This document shows positions 13,037 through 23,684 of a DNA stretch of 64,000 bases, piece by piece. Under the pieces are notes generated by a model. The model ran no database searches, was not told the DNA's origin, and saw nothing but the letters and a program-made list of their open reading frames with translations. A program made the position numbers and the translations under genes. The number at the start of each line of letters is the position of its first letter. Position 1 is the stretch's first letter. Source of the stretch: Nicotiana tabacum (taxonomy: Eukaryota > Streptophyta > Magnoliopsida > Solanales > Solanaceae); assembly GCF_000715075.1 (NCBI RefSeq), contig NC_134082.1, positions 213,330,948-213,394,947 of the forward strand, in the 5' to 3' direction.

Positions 13037-13430
13037 TGTTGGAAATTTTTTGCGGGAAATTTAAAACGAATTTAAATTAATCCAGAAAAGAAAAGCGGGC
13101 CGGACTGGGTCGCGGGTCATTGGTTATTTCGGATTGAATTTTCTTTAATTAACTTAATTAAATATTTGAAAAGAATTTTGTCCAAAAAGATTAATCAATC
13201 AATGACAAATCCAAATCCGAAGCTGAGCGAGCGATGACGCGAGGCTTGCCTTCTTACTAGCTCTTTAAGAGCTAAAAGATGAGCTTCTCTATATAAACAC
13301 CAAGACTTTCTTTCTTTCTACCAATGAGGGACAAAGTGCATTAGTGAACTCATTCAAAATTTCACTTCCCTCCATTTCTTTCCCACCATTTTCCATTCAC
13401 CCTTCTTTTGTTATTAAACAAAATCCAACA
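13037..13430 (+). mobile_element. Probable solo or truncated copia LTR
   Basis: The stretch opens with TGTTGGAAATTTTTTGCGGG and closes with AAAATCCAACA, giving the complementary ends TGTTGG...CCAACA expected of an LTR. An internal 'ctatataaacacc' at about 13290 could be the LTR TATA box. No internal retroelement domain flanks it. The 5 bp on each side (atgac and atata) do not match, so it may be truncated rather than a clean solo LTR. Confidence 0.45.
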
Positions 13431-13865
13431 ATATATAGTGGACTCACAAAGCCTTTAGAATTGTAACATAGACAACATAAGCTACGAAGAAGTGTATTAC
13501 TAATCTGCTCCAAACGCCATTCAATGGCAAGATACAAAAACATTTTTTTTTTTTTTACGATCAAAGAAAAAAGAGAGAGAGGGAAACAGTAGATTGAAAC
13601 TTGACGATCAAGATTAAAAGAAAAACAAGATAACAAGGATGGATAAGAGTTTAACTTTCGTGCACAGACAGCGTGTAACAAGCAATTCTCTACGATAAGC
13701 CATTTTCTATGATAAGCTTCATCTTGTAATGTAGAAAACAAAGTACATTACATACGATAACAAGTTAAAATACACAGTAAAATTAAATCAATTACACACA
13801 AAGTGTATACTAGCATAAGTTAATCCTAAAGATAAAGCCAAGTGAAAATGGAGAGCTATACATAA
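13431..13865. other. Intergenic, no gene seen
   Basis: AT-rich DNA with a poly-T run near 13541-13555. The open frame on the minus strand here shows no family motif and is not called. Confidence 0.4.
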
Positions 13866-14006
13866 AGCCTGAAGCTTTGTACGAGGAATCCCATCCAAGA
13901 TGAACCCACTTTCACCCCTGCAGTAACTTTCTTCTAGCCTCTTTGATAACAGACCAAAAATAACTTCTTCTGGAACAAGATTTCGCTCAGTCACAGCACC
14001 CGATAT
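13866..14006 (-). pseudogene. Relic exon of adenylate kinase (AK7-like)
   Basis: The minus strand encodes ISGAVTERNLVPEEVIFGLL followed by SKRLEESYCRGESGFILDGIPRTKLQA. This is the NMP-binding segment of adenylate kinase, the enzyme that interconverts 2 ADP with ATP and AMP. FILDGIPRT matches the family FPRT signature. The exon is preceded by a plausible AG acceptor at 14008-14007. No P-loop exon is present upstream (14010-14500), and no lid or C-terminal exon lies downstream, so this is an isolated exon. It sits between the NT-C2 and calmodulin-like genes, where Arabidopsis has At3g01820 (adenylate kinase 7, from memory). Confidence 0.75.
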
Positions 14007-14531
14007 CTTCATAAAAGAAATACAAGCATAATTAATTTAAGCAAAGATAAATTCATCATGTCACACACTCACACTAGTATGTTCTTTTTTTTATTTTAAA
14101 AGAAGTCTTTTGGTGCTAATGAAAGTACTCCCAAACCCAAAAAATGATTTTGTGACTTTGTAGGTCATGATAAGGAAAGTGTATTTAGGCCTAACACAAC
14201 TTAAAAACTGAAAGATTGGACCAAGAAGGATACAGTAACACATTTCATCCCTGAATATTTGCAGCGTGGACAACAATGTTATAGGCGCTCAATAGTCAAT
14301 ATTGGGTAAAAGTAAAAATAGGTCTCATGTTAAAAGAACTTACATTAGGCCTAATTCAACTAATGTGACCAAAATTGTCCAAAATCATATAAGCATAGAT
14401 ATTAATCGTCAAAAGCAGAAGGGTAAAAGAGAAATACATGTGGCTAGACGCTTTCATCATAATTTGACATGGCCTCATCCGCTTCTCCATGCAGCCCAGA
14501 AAAAATGGAAGACAAAAATGAAAAAACGCTA
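14007..14531. other. Intergenic, no gene seen
   Basis: Moderately AT-rich sequence between the kinase relic and the tRNA gene. Short frames on both strands have no recognisable motif. Confidence 0.4.
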
Positions 14532-14604
14532 CGCCCACCGTGGGGCTCGAACCCACGACCACAAGGTTAAGAGCCTTGCGCTCTACCAACTGAGCTAGAC
14601 GGGC
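14532..14604 (-). tRNA. tRNA-Lys (anticodon CUU)
   Basis: The minus strand reads GCCCGTCTAGCTCAGTTGG at the 5' end, ACTCTTAA-type anticodon loop with CTT, and GGTTCGAGCCCC in the T arm. The acceptor ends GCCCGTC/GGTGGGC pair except for one G-T, and the discriminator is G. The D arm holds the internal A box and the T arm the B box. There is no intron. At 73 nt it is a full-length cytosolic-type tRNA-Lys with no visible defect. Confidence 0.96.
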
Positions 14605-14907
14605 TTGCTGGTAAGAAGCGCAAACTTTTAATATACTTTATTGTGGATGTTGAAAATATTACTCCTGTTAATCAAAAAAAGCTTCGACGAAAAAATAAAA
14701 ATAAAAAGCGTCGCCGGTTTGGCTTTCCTGGTCTCCTTCCCAATGACTTGGTAGAATATCCGATTCTTCTTGGTTGGTTCCTGGATATCTGGAAGCCCAA
14801 TTCTTCATTGAAAACTGATCAACGGTACACACCCGTAATTCCCGCGCGCTTACAATTCCCTGGTTGCTTTACACGCCACACGGATTCTGCCGCTCTTAAT
14901 ATACATA

Positions 14908-14931
14908 CACATATATATATATATATATATA
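14908..14931. repeat. (AT)n microsatellite
   Basis: An alternating AT run lies about 115 bp upstream of the calmodulin-like start codon, within its promoter or 5' UTR. Confidence 0.9.
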
Positions 14932-15044
14932 GGGGTCAAGAGTTTGGTTTTATAGCAGTTCAGCTCTTGCCTCTTGGTTTTTACTTGTGTGTTTAGCTTA
15001 TTAATTCTTGCCAAAGTACACCCTCTTTGATATTTGTTAATTTG

Positions 15045-15470
15045 ATGGCAGAATACAAGCAGCACCGACGTCTATTTGAACGCTTTGATGAGAATAGAGA
15101 CGGAAAAATATCAGCAGAGGAGCTGCAACAGTGTGTCCACTTGATCGGCAAAGACATGTCGTATGAGGAAGCAAAGGCTGCGGTTGAGTTAAATGACTCG
15201 GACAATGATGGATTGTTGGGTTTCGAAGATTTTGTGAGATTAATTGAAGATGGAAGCGAAGAAGAGAAGGCGCACGAGCTGAAGGAAGCATTCAGGATGT
15301 ATGAGATGGAGGGATGTGGATGTATAACGCCGGAGAGTTTGAATAGAATGCTTACTAGATTGGGAGAATCAAGAACCATTGATGAATGCAGAGGAATGAT
15401 TTGTCGCTATGATATTGATGGAGATGGTCTCCTCAACTTTGATGAATTTGAAATTATGATGCGTTGCTAG
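15045..15470 (+). CDS. Calmodulin-like EF-hand protein (CML)
   Basis: Intronless gene of 141 aa. I prefer the ATG at 15045 (MAEYKQHRRLFERFD) over the in-frame ATG at 15027 because the EF-hand family usually starts a few residues before the first helix. Loop 1 (residues 15-26, DENRDGKISAEE), loop 2 (51-62, DSDNDGLLGFED) and loop 4 (123-134, DIDGDGLLNFDE) are canonical Ca2+ sites. Loop 3 (86-97) begins with Tyr instead of Asp and has Gly-Cys-Gly-Cys inside, so it is unlikely to bind Ca2+. The protein should act as a cytosolic calcium sensor. No myristoylation or prenylation signal is evident. It resembles the CML31/CML40 type, and its position next to the LYK2-type gene fits At3g01830. Confidence 0.93.
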   Translation: MAEYKQHRRLFERFDENRDGKISAEELQQCVHLIGKDMSYEEAKAAVELNDSDNDGLLGFEDFVRLIEDGSEEEKAHELKEAFRMYEMEGCGCITPESLNRMLTRLGESRTIDECRGMICRYDIDGDGLLNFDEFEIMMRC

Positions 15471-15588
15471 TTTTTTGTCCTTGCCACTACTCACTTTGTT
15501 TTCTTTTTACTTTCTTTGTATCTTTGATTCTTTCATTGATCTTTGGTTGAGGATTGCTCATTCTTTCTGTATATTAGTACAATATTGC

Positions 15589-15640
15589 AACTTGAAGGGG
15601 AGTTTTAGCGTAACTGGGAAAGTTGCTGTCATGTGATAAG
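15589..15640 (+). mobile_element. 5' part of a SINE split by the copia insertion
   Basis: 'tagcgtaactgggaaagttg' is the A-box end of the TS/Au-type tRNA-derived SINE. The 12-bp direct repeat GTACAATATTGC stands just before it (15577-15588) and again at 36911-36922, after the other half of the SINE. The head ends exactly where the copia LTR begins. It lies about 120 bp downstream of the calmodulin-like stop codon. Confidence 0.85.
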
Positions 15641-17517
15641 TGTTAGAGATATAGTAGATATGTCTTAGATGCAATATCATATTTGATGATTTGAACATAT
15701 TTCTGTGAACGTCATTTGATATAATATATATGGCATTTGATTTTCTTTTATCAATATTATTAATTGCTTGATTAATTTGATAAGATCCTCGATTAAATTT
15801 TGAGACTTGACATTGTGATGGAGATCATGATAATGAGAGTGAAGTTTCTTATAATTTAATCTAAATTTGTTCTTGATCGAAGGATTATTAATTTGGACAT
15901 TAGTAATCCGGTTAGATCAATATTTATGTGATTGTCTTTATGGGATAAAGATTAGTTGATCTCATTAACTAAATCACATAGATAGATGATGCATATAAAG
16001 ATATGATCATTAAACCAACTCATTGGATAATTCCTAATGGTTAGAATTACCATAAACTGTCAATAGGATATTCTCTTGAAGAATGCGATGTAAGAGTTTC
16101 CTTTGACCAGAGATCGTCATAGTAATTGACAAGTTATTTATTGTGCTTTGATACTAGACATTTATGGCCCTAGGGCGATAGTTGAAAGGATATTGGGTAC
16201 GATTAAATACTTGTAGAATTAGTGATTGATCAAGATGGAATCTGTCAACTTTTGGTAATGAGTTTAAGCTCCATGTTGTCATGAATTATAAACGACCAAA
16301 CTAAGACCTTGGCCAGGACAATTGAATGAAAGAAGAAATGAGTTTCTTAGGTCATTCAATGGTCGATTATATTTGACATGAACACGTAGTTGGTCGCCTA
16401 TTAAGATTTGACAGTTGAACCATATCCTAGGATGATCCACAACTATAAGGACATACGGAATTACTATATTATTCTTCTACTGGTTCTTAAGAGTAAATTG
16501 TATACTTCATTCTATCCGATCGTTAAGGAGTGTTTCTAGATGCCACCCTTGATTAGTATATTGATGTGATCAATTTACTACCGGCTTAATATTGAACCTA
16601 TGGGGTCGCACACTAACGAGTGTTCTGATCTTTGTTAAAGGATTAATTAACTTATTATTTGATAATTAAATCAAGGAATTTAATTAGTTAAATAGATTCA
16701 GTTATTAGTCCAAATGAAATATTATTATATTCTTTGCTAGCACAGAGGGTATAATTAATATTGTGAACAAATTAAAGTTTTCTATTTGGAATAGAAAATT
16801 TAATTATCTCTTGGTTAAAATATATATGTGATATATATAATTAATACTTATTTTATATAAGATATGTTATATAAAATAGTAATAAAATATTGATGGAAAC
16901 TTACTTGTGAAATATAATGTTGAATTGGATTCACGTTAAAGTCCATCAAAGGACTAGCTGCCAACGTGCACATATAATCCCATTTGGAATGGGATATATT
17001 TTTCTAATGGAAAACTTTTACAAAGTTTATTTTTGGAACTAGACTTGTACCCAAAGTAATTCACCACCTTAACCAATAGGAAATAGGTTTAGGTGATGTT
17101 ATAAAAGGGGTCATGGGAAAGTGCCGTATGTATTCCTTTTGAAACAAAACACTTTGCGAAAGTGTATGATTAAAAACAGTTCTTTGAAGAAACCAAAAAC
17201 TAAGAGATATATTCTTGATAAGAAAATCAATTTTCTTGTTGCATTATTTGCTGGAGTTTTGAGAAAATTTCAGCACAAGTTTTACATTGAATTTGTTCGC
17301 GGTTTCATTAATCAAAGAGTTGATAGCAAGGATCGGTCTCGGTGTGGATACACATAGAGTCTTCGCACTATCGAAAAATTTGAAACGTGACTTTCTTCAC
17401 CAGGTACGTCTTAGATTCGATCTTTGACATGTAAATAAATTTTAAACACGAAAAGACCTGCCTAGGATTGTTATTGTCTTCCGCTGCGTGTTACGAACAC
17501 CTATACTCAATCCTTCA
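15641..17517 (+). repeat. 5' LTR of the copia element
   Basis: Direct repeat of 34933-36777. A TATA-like 'ttataaaaggggtcatggg' at about 17100 could be the element's promoter. The short frame at 17121-17357 inside it is not a known protein. Confidence 0.92.
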
Positions 17518-17518
17518 G

Positions 17519-17530
17519 TGGTATCAGAGC
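17519..17530 (+). other. Copia primer-binding site
   Basis: TGGTATCAGAGC lies one base after the 5' LTR. It is the standard plant copia site complementary to the 3' end of initiator tRNA-Met. Confidence 0.93.
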
Positions 17531-17559
17531 CGTGGTTTCAAGTCTTAAGAGGAAAAGAG

Positions 17560-18035
17560 ATGATCAAGTAAATCATGCATACCTTTGGCATTGTAGGCTT
17601 GGTCATATTGGAGAAAAAAGAATTAACAAGTTGTACAAGGAAGGGTACCTTGACAAATATGATTTTGAATCATATCCAACTTGTGAATCTTGTCTCAAAG
17701 GAAAAATAGCCAAATCTCCATTTATTGGAAGTGGAGAAAGAGATTCTAAATTATTGGGACTAATTCATACAGATGTTTGTGGGCCCATGAAAATTCAAGC
17801 TAGAGGTGGATATTCTTACTTCATCACCTTCACTAATGATATATCAAGATATGAATTTGTGTATCTTATGAAACACAAGTCTGAATCTTTTGAAATGTTC
17901 AAAAGGTTCCGTAGTGAAGTTGAGAAGCAGACTGGTAAAAGTATCAAAATACTAAGGTCTGATAGAGGTGGAGAATATTAGTGAAGATTTTACCAGATAT
18001 CTCAAAGAGAATGGGATTCTCTCATAGTGAACACC
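17560..18035 (+). pseudogene. Copia pol, part 1: pre-integrase zinc finger and N-terminal integrase
   Basis: LWHCRLGHIGEKR and CESCLKGK give the H-H-C-C zinc-binding motif of the GAG-pre-integrase domain. HTDVCGPM carries the first catalytic Asp and LRSDRGGEY the second. A stop codon follows RGGEY, and the frame resumes as a decayed segment up to about 18035, where the gypsy sequence begins. The segment with the catalytic Glu of the D,D-35-E triad is missing, because about 45 residues are absent between here and 32994. Confidence 0.85.
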
Positions 18036-18126
18036 TCAAAGCCAAATAACAACAATTATTCTAAGCTCGAATTCTTAACCCTGAACCAGTGGTTCTGGTT
18101 ATCATCCCCAGCAGAGTCGCCAGAGC
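18036..18126 (-). mobile_element. Extra gypsy leader and primer-site remnant outside the 3' LTR
   Basis: Repeats 30046-30131, including the primer site TGGCGACTCTGCTGGGG at 18122-18106 (minus). Since this sequence should occur only inside the element after the 5' LTR, its presence beyond the 3' LTR means that a second element unit was once joined here in tandem and then truncated. Confidence 0.85.
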
Positions 18127-20985
18127 TGTCACACCTCCTTTTTACGCACCCGATGGGGTGCAGGGAGTTTTTTCCAATTAAAGGACAATCGAAACGGGAT
18201 TGGTTTATTTATTTCAGAGTCGCCACTTGGGAGATTTAGGGTGTCCCAAGTCACCAATTTTAATCCCGAATCGAGGAAAAGAATGACTCCATATTACAGT
18301 CTGCGTACCAGAAAATCCGGATAAGGAATTCTGTTAACCCGGGAGAAGGTGTTAGGCATTCCCGAGTTCCGTGGTTCTAGCACGGTCGCTCAACTGTTAT
18401 ATTTGGCTTGATTATCTGATTTTATACATGTTGGACCTATGCACAAATTTTAAACTCTTGACCGCTTTTATTATTATTTTTTACGAGAATTGCAACGTCG
18501 TGAAAATATATCTCGAACCACGTTACATCAATGCATCCGTGGTTATTAACATATCTCGACTCGGTTGAGATTTGAATTTGGGTCACATAAATGTGCACCC
18601 GAATTACGGAAGATAAATTATTAAAGACGTGCCTAACGCAACTAGCGTATTGTTATTTTGGGGAAGGCCGTAAAATTCGCTAAACGACATGTCCTGAATT
18701 CTAAGTGTTTTAATATATATACATTCAGAGGGCCCCGCGACTTGTACATTTGTTTGTCGAGGCTCGTCTCATTTATTATTAAAGAATTTGCAACTTCATG
18801 GAAATGCATCTCGGGCCACGCCATAATCAATATACCCGTGATTTGAGACACATTTCGATTCCGTTGAGATTTGGATTTGGGTCACATAAATGTGCACCCG
18901 AGCTTAAGGAGATAATATTATTAAAGGCGCGCCTAAAGCAACTGGCGCATTATTATTTTTTGGTAGGGCCGTGAAATTTGCTAAATGGCCCGTCCCGGAA
19001 TCTAAGTATTTTAATATATACATTTTTTGTGAAGGCTCCGCAATATGTACATTTTTATTTTTGCGAAGCTTGCCTCGTTTTTTTTATTATTATTTTTATT
19101 TTAAAAGGATGTCATTTTTACGCCTTTAACCATACTAAACCTTACCGCTTCTCTACAACTAAAATCTCATAATTTGTCAAAAGTTTAATAAGAGAAGTTA
19201 AGCGAATGAGTGTTTCGGGCGTAGTAACAACAGGTACTAATACTAATTTTGTCCAAATAAACTAAGAAAACGAAGGGAAAAACGAATCAACGTCAAACTG
19301 TGTCCTAGAACTCCTAATACAACTAAATCAAATGACATCAAGTAAACAAGAATAACATAACACAAAGATGAACCAAAATGCATACGGTGAGAACATAATC
19401 AGAAAATTATCATACCAACTTTTATATTGCATCTTCGGACATTTAACGTAATGTTTCCTTATCTAATGCTTGGGGTTTACTAACCTGAACAAACAGAAAC
19501 GGATAGAGCCAGGGACCAACCCTCTACATCGACCTCAACGAACAACCTCGACGTACCGGACCTCGACGAACAACGACGAGCTCGATGGAAACAGAAAGCT
19601 CGGACTAAGTCTGTCAACGACCTGAGATTGTTGGTTGCTGCTGTATATTTTCGACGCAGCAACTGGTACGTGAATATGAAGCAAAGGGGTCGTTTGGATG
19701 TGAGGAAGGATCAGATATGGAAGGTCGTTTGGGGCTGTGGTCGACGCGGCTACTGGTTGCAAGCTTACGAGGGGTCGTTTGGGCAGTGGTTCAAGGCAGG
19801 AGGCGTTGCTGGACTGGGGGTCATTTGGCAACGTCGGAGTTCAATGGAGGATGGTCGACTGGTGGTGGGTTGTTGACGACGGGGGCGGTGTTTTGGTGGG
19901 GGTGACGACGAGGGGTCAGCTGGATGGAGGTGGGCGATGGAACTGGTGGTTTTGCTGGACGTGAGGAGGAGGGGGTTTGACGGGAGGTGGTGTTTGTTGA
20001 TGGTTATGGCGGTTTCACGGTGGAGCGTGCGACGGGCTGTTTGGTCGTCGACTGGTGAGGCTATGACGGGAGGGAGGCTGCTGACGGGGGCTGCTGGTTG
20101 TGACGACGGGTAGGGTTGTGACGACGTAAGGGTCTGTTTGGGAAGGTGACGGAGGGAATGGTGGTTTGTTGATGGTGGTTTCACGGTGGGTGCGAGGGTG
20201 GTTTTTGGAGTAGGGTTTTTGTTCCTTCTTCTTGTGAAGAAGATGATCAACAGTGCCCTCTCTAAAAAATCCAAAGTCTGTCCGTCCCAAAAAATTCAAA
20301 AGGGTCCCCGTCCAAATGTGTTTTGCCCGTGTATTTGATAACCTTCTGCCAAGAAAAATGAGCCCCACGTGTGGTGGGGTTCAAGACTTGTGTCCCCCAT
20401 GCGTGGTGGGGTTCCCCATGTGTCATGGACTCGGTTTTTTATGGGCTAGGTCCGAAAATTAGGCCTAAAACCGGGTAGTTTGAACCCGAATATTATTCTT
20501 TTGCCCGAACCGACTAAGGACACGATGTTGCTTAACTAGTCCTATGCAAGCAAAATAACTACCAAAAATAGGACTAATATTTAAACACAACTATATCTTT
20601 TTTTTAAATATTTTTCAAGATTTAAAATAGCTAAAAAAAATATTAATAAAACTATTTTTTTGTAATTTTCTTTTTTTAATAAAGACAAAATATAAAGTAA
20701 TATTTTTGTATTTTTCCAAAATTAAAATGACTACAAAACATTAATAGAATTATTTTTTGTAATTTTCGAATTTATATAAAGTACCAAAATAAAGTACAAT
20801 TTTTGTATTTTTTCAAGTTTATGAGAAATACATAAACTAAAATTTATATATGTATTTTTGTGATTTTTTCTTTTTTGCAACAAAATAAAGTAAAATAGTT
20901 AAAATGGCTATATTAGACCCAATTTCACATATTCACGCTAAAAATGTGAAAATTCTCGGGGAGGGTCAAAAATCCGGTGTCTACA
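18127..20985 (-). repeat. 3' LTR of the Tat/Ogre-like element
   Basis: Near-identical to 30132-32993 over most of its length, with a cluster of differences in the last 50 bp next to the primer-site remnant (18127-18175). It contains an internal partial duplication of about 300 bp (18480-19090) and a G-rich strand at 19690-20210 whose long open frames have no known motif. No LTR coding function is claimed. Confidence 0.92.
18484..19090. repeat. Internal duplication inside the gypsy LTR
   Basis: Two diverged units of about 300 bp share phrases such as 'gaatttgcaac.tcatggaaa', 'gttgagattt.aatttgggtc' and 'acataaatgtgcacccga'. Each carries the foldback GGGTCACAT-aa-ATGTG-c-ACCC. The same arrangement is present in the other LTR (30489-31095), so the duplication predates the last transposition. 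Confidence 0.75.
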
Positions 20986-20999
20986 GCTGCCCCTCTTTG
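20986..20999 (-). other. Polypurine tract of the Tat/Ogre-like element
   Basis: The minus strand reads CAAAGAGGGGCAGC directly before the 3' LTR start TGTAGACACC. This is the position expected of the plus-strand primer of an LTR retrotransposon and it fixes the element's orientation. Confidence 0.85.
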
Positions 21000-21120
21000 A
21001 CTGGAAACACGAATAGTTTTCCGACAAAGAACGACTAGACATGTTTTTGACCCGACCATTACTTGGACGGACTACACTAAGGAAAGGTAGGGAATGTGAC
21101 CGAGTCCTAGTATCTGAGCT

Positions 21121-21166
21121 GCCTACATATCCTTGGTTATACAGGAATCAGGCCACGTGTAGTTCG
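21121..21166 (-). other. Conserved hairpin motif, copy 1
   Basis: Outer arms CTACA/TGTAG, conserved 'aatcagg' on one side, apical arms TCCT/AGGA. It differs from the other three copies by a matched change in the outer stem (CTACG/CGTAG elsewhere). Confidence 0.7.
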
Positions 21167-21269
21167 GAAATGAGAGATATGGTAAAGTGTACCGAGGTGA
21201 AGAGCCGATCGAGGTGCCGTTCCGTTGAGGTTCCGGTCCGCGGTCCTGTCATTACATCAAGACTGGAAT

Positions 21270-22762
21270 GTATTCCTCTGTTATTATGGGCGGGCTCCCA
21301 ACTTCAACGCTTGAAAAGTAAAGACTGGAATGTATTCCTCTGTTATTATGGGCGGGCTCCCAATTTCAACACTTGAAAAGTAAAGACTGGAATGTATTCC
21401 TCTCATTATACAGGTGGGCGCCTGGCATGAAATTTAAAGACTGAAATGTATTCCACTCGTTATGTAGGTGGGCGCCTGACAAGAAATTTAAAGACTGAAA
21501 AGTATTCCACTCGTTATGTAGGTGGGCGCCTGATTTCAACAACTTTTAAAATAAACGCCATTCCTCTCTTCAGGCGGGCTCCTGATTTCAACAACAACTT
21601 TTAAAATAAACGCCACTTCTCTCTTCAGGCGGGCTCTTGATTTTAACAACAACCTTTAAAATAAACGTCATTCCTCTCTTCAGGCGGGCTCCTGATTTCA
21701 ACAACAACTTTTAGAATAAACGCCACTCCTCTCTTCAGGCGGGCTCCTGATTTTCACAACAACTTTAAAAATAAACGCCACTCCTCTCTTCAGGCGGGCT
21801 CCTGATTTCAACAACTTTGAAAATAAAATGCCATTCCTTTCTTTAGGTTGGCGAGATTTAAACAACTTTAAAAATAAACGCCACTCCTCTCTTCAGGCGG
21901 GCTCCTGATTTTCACAACAACTTTAAAAATAAACGCCACTCCTCTCTTCAGGCGAGCTCCTGATTTCAACAACTTTGAAAATAAAATGCCATTCCTTTCT
22001 TCAGGCGGGCTCCTGATTTCAACAACAACTTTTTAAAATAAACGCCACTCCTCTCTTCAGGCGGGCTCCTGATTTCAACAACTTTGAAAATAAAATGTCA
22101 TTCCTTTCTTTAGGTTGGCGAGATTTAAACAACTTTAAAAATAAATGCCACTCCTCTCTTCAGGCGGGCTCCTGATTTTCACAACAACTTTAAAAATAAA
22201 CGCCACTCCTCTCTTCAGGCGGGCTCCTGATTTCAACAACTTTGAAAATAAAATGCCATTCCTTTCTTTAGGTTGGCGAGATTTCAACAACAACTTTTAG
22301 AATAAACGCCACTCCTCTCTTCAGGCGGGCTCCTGATTTTCACAACAACTTTAAAAATAAACGCCACTCCTCTCTTCAGGCGGGCTCCTGATTTCAACAA
22401 CTTTGAAAATAAAATGCCATTCCTTTCTTTAGGTTGGCGAGATTTAAACAACTTTAAAAATAAACGTCACTCCTCTCTTCAGGCGGGCTCCTGATTTCAA
22501 CAACTTTTAAAATAAACACCATTCCTCTCTTCAGGCGGGCTCCTGATTTTAACAACTTTGAAAATAAAATGCCATTCCTCTTTTTAGGTTGGCGAGATTT
22601 AAACAACTTTAAAAATAAACGCCACTTCTATCTTCAGGCGGGCTCCTGATTTCAACAATTCTGAAAATAAAATGCCATTCCTCTTTTTAGGTTGGCGAGA
22701 TTTAAACAACTTTAAAAATAAACGCCACTCCTCTCTTCAGGCAGGCTCCTGATTTTAGGAAA
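21270..22762. repeat. Tandem array of about 28 units of roughly 52 bp
   Basis: The typical unit is 'cgccactcctctcttcaggc' plus 'gggctcctgatttcaacaac' plus 'tttgaaaataaa'. Most units hold the foldback TCAGG-cgggct-CCTGA. The first two units instead have TGGG-cgggct-CCCA. Units 3-5 read AGG-tgggcg-CCT, while a minority variant 'taggttggcgaga' has lost the stem. The array sits near the 3' LTR, where Tat-lineage elements are known to accumulate tandem repeats. Confidence 0.9.
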
Positions 22763-22867
22763 ACTAAATATTGATAATTTTAAGAAAACTAAAAATGACT
22801 CTCTTTTTTTCTTTTTCTTTTTTCAATCGTTGTTTTTTTTTCAAATTCAAACGTTGTTTTTTTTTGT

Positions 22868-23672
22868 GTATCTTAGGAGAAAGATTCATCGGACTAAGAT
22901 TTTGATCCTAGGAGAAGGTTCATCAGACTAGGTCTTTTTCTTTTTGGTATCTTAGGAGAAAGATTCATCAGACTAAGATTTCGATCCTAGGAGAAGGTTC
23001 ATCAGACTAGGTCTCTATCTTAGGAGAAAAATTCGTCAGACTAAGATTTTGATCCTAGGAGAAGGCTCATCGGACTAGGTCTTGTTTTTTTGGTATCTTA
23101 GGAGAAAGATTCATCAGACTAAGATTTTGATCCTAGGAGAAGGTTCGTCAGACTAGGTCTCTATCTTAGGAGAAAAATTCATCAGACTAAGATTTTGATC
23201 CTAGGAGAAGGTTCATCAGACTAGGTCTTTTTCTTTTTGGTATCTTAGGAGAAAAATTCATCAGACTAAGATTTTGATCCTAGGAGAAGGTTCGTCAGAC
23301 TAGGTCTCTATCTTAGGAGAAAAATTCGTCAGACTAAGATTTTGATCCTAGGAGAAGGTTCATCAGACTAGGTCTTGTTTTTTTGGTATCTTAGGAGAAA
23401 GATTCATCAGACTAAGATTTTGATCCTAGGAGAAGGTTCGTCAGACTAGGTCTCTATCTTAGGAGAAAAATTCGTCAGACTAAGATTTTGATCCTAGGAG
23501 AAGGCTCATCGGACTAGGTCTTGTTTTTTTTGGTATCTTAGGAGAAAGATTCATTAGACTAAGATTTTGATCCTAGGAGAAGGTTCATCGGACTAGGTCT
23601 CTATCTTAGGATAAAGATTCATCGGACTAAGATTTTGATCCTAGGAGAAGGTTCATCAGACTAGGTCTTTTT
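22868..23672. repeat. Tandem array of about 11 composite units of roughly 70 bp, each with two hairpins
   Basis: Each unit alternates TCTTAG-gagaaagattcatcaga-CTAAGA with CCTAG-gagaaggttcatcaga-CTAGG. The loop is conserved while the arm changes from T-A to C-G at the second pair. Units are separated by 'tttgat' or by 'tctttttctttttggta'-like spacers. Confidence 0.9.
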
Positions 23673-23684
23673 TTTTTATCTTTA

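Noticed and set aside
13397..13741. Minus-strand open frame after the adenylate kinase relic
   Set aside because: It is hydrophobic and low in complexity with no similarity to adenylate kinase C-terminal exons.
14302..14598. Frames overlapping the tRNA-Lys gene on both strands
   Set aside because: They are created by the tRNA sequence itself, and there is no protein motif.
17121..17357. Open frame inside the copia LTR (and 36411-36617)
   Set aside because: No domain is present, it is shortened by the indel in the other LTR, and it overlaps the probable LTR transcription start.
18127..18140. Plus-strand reading of the gypsy LTR (starting TGTCACACC)
   Set aside because: In that orientation there is no primer site or polypurine tract at the right places. 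On the minus strand TGGCGACTCTGCTGGGG and CAAAGAGGGGCAGC fall exactly where expected.
19480..20274. Long open frames on both strands of the G-rich part of the gypsy LTR (also 31488-32376)
   Set aside because: They lie inside the LTR, are open because of base composition, and carry no recognisable domain. The two LTR copies do not keep the same frame lengths.
22868..23672. CRISPR-like array
   Set aside because: The units are regular, but both repeat and spacer are conserved from unit to unit. There are no unique spacers or cas genes, and the context is a plant retrotransposon.
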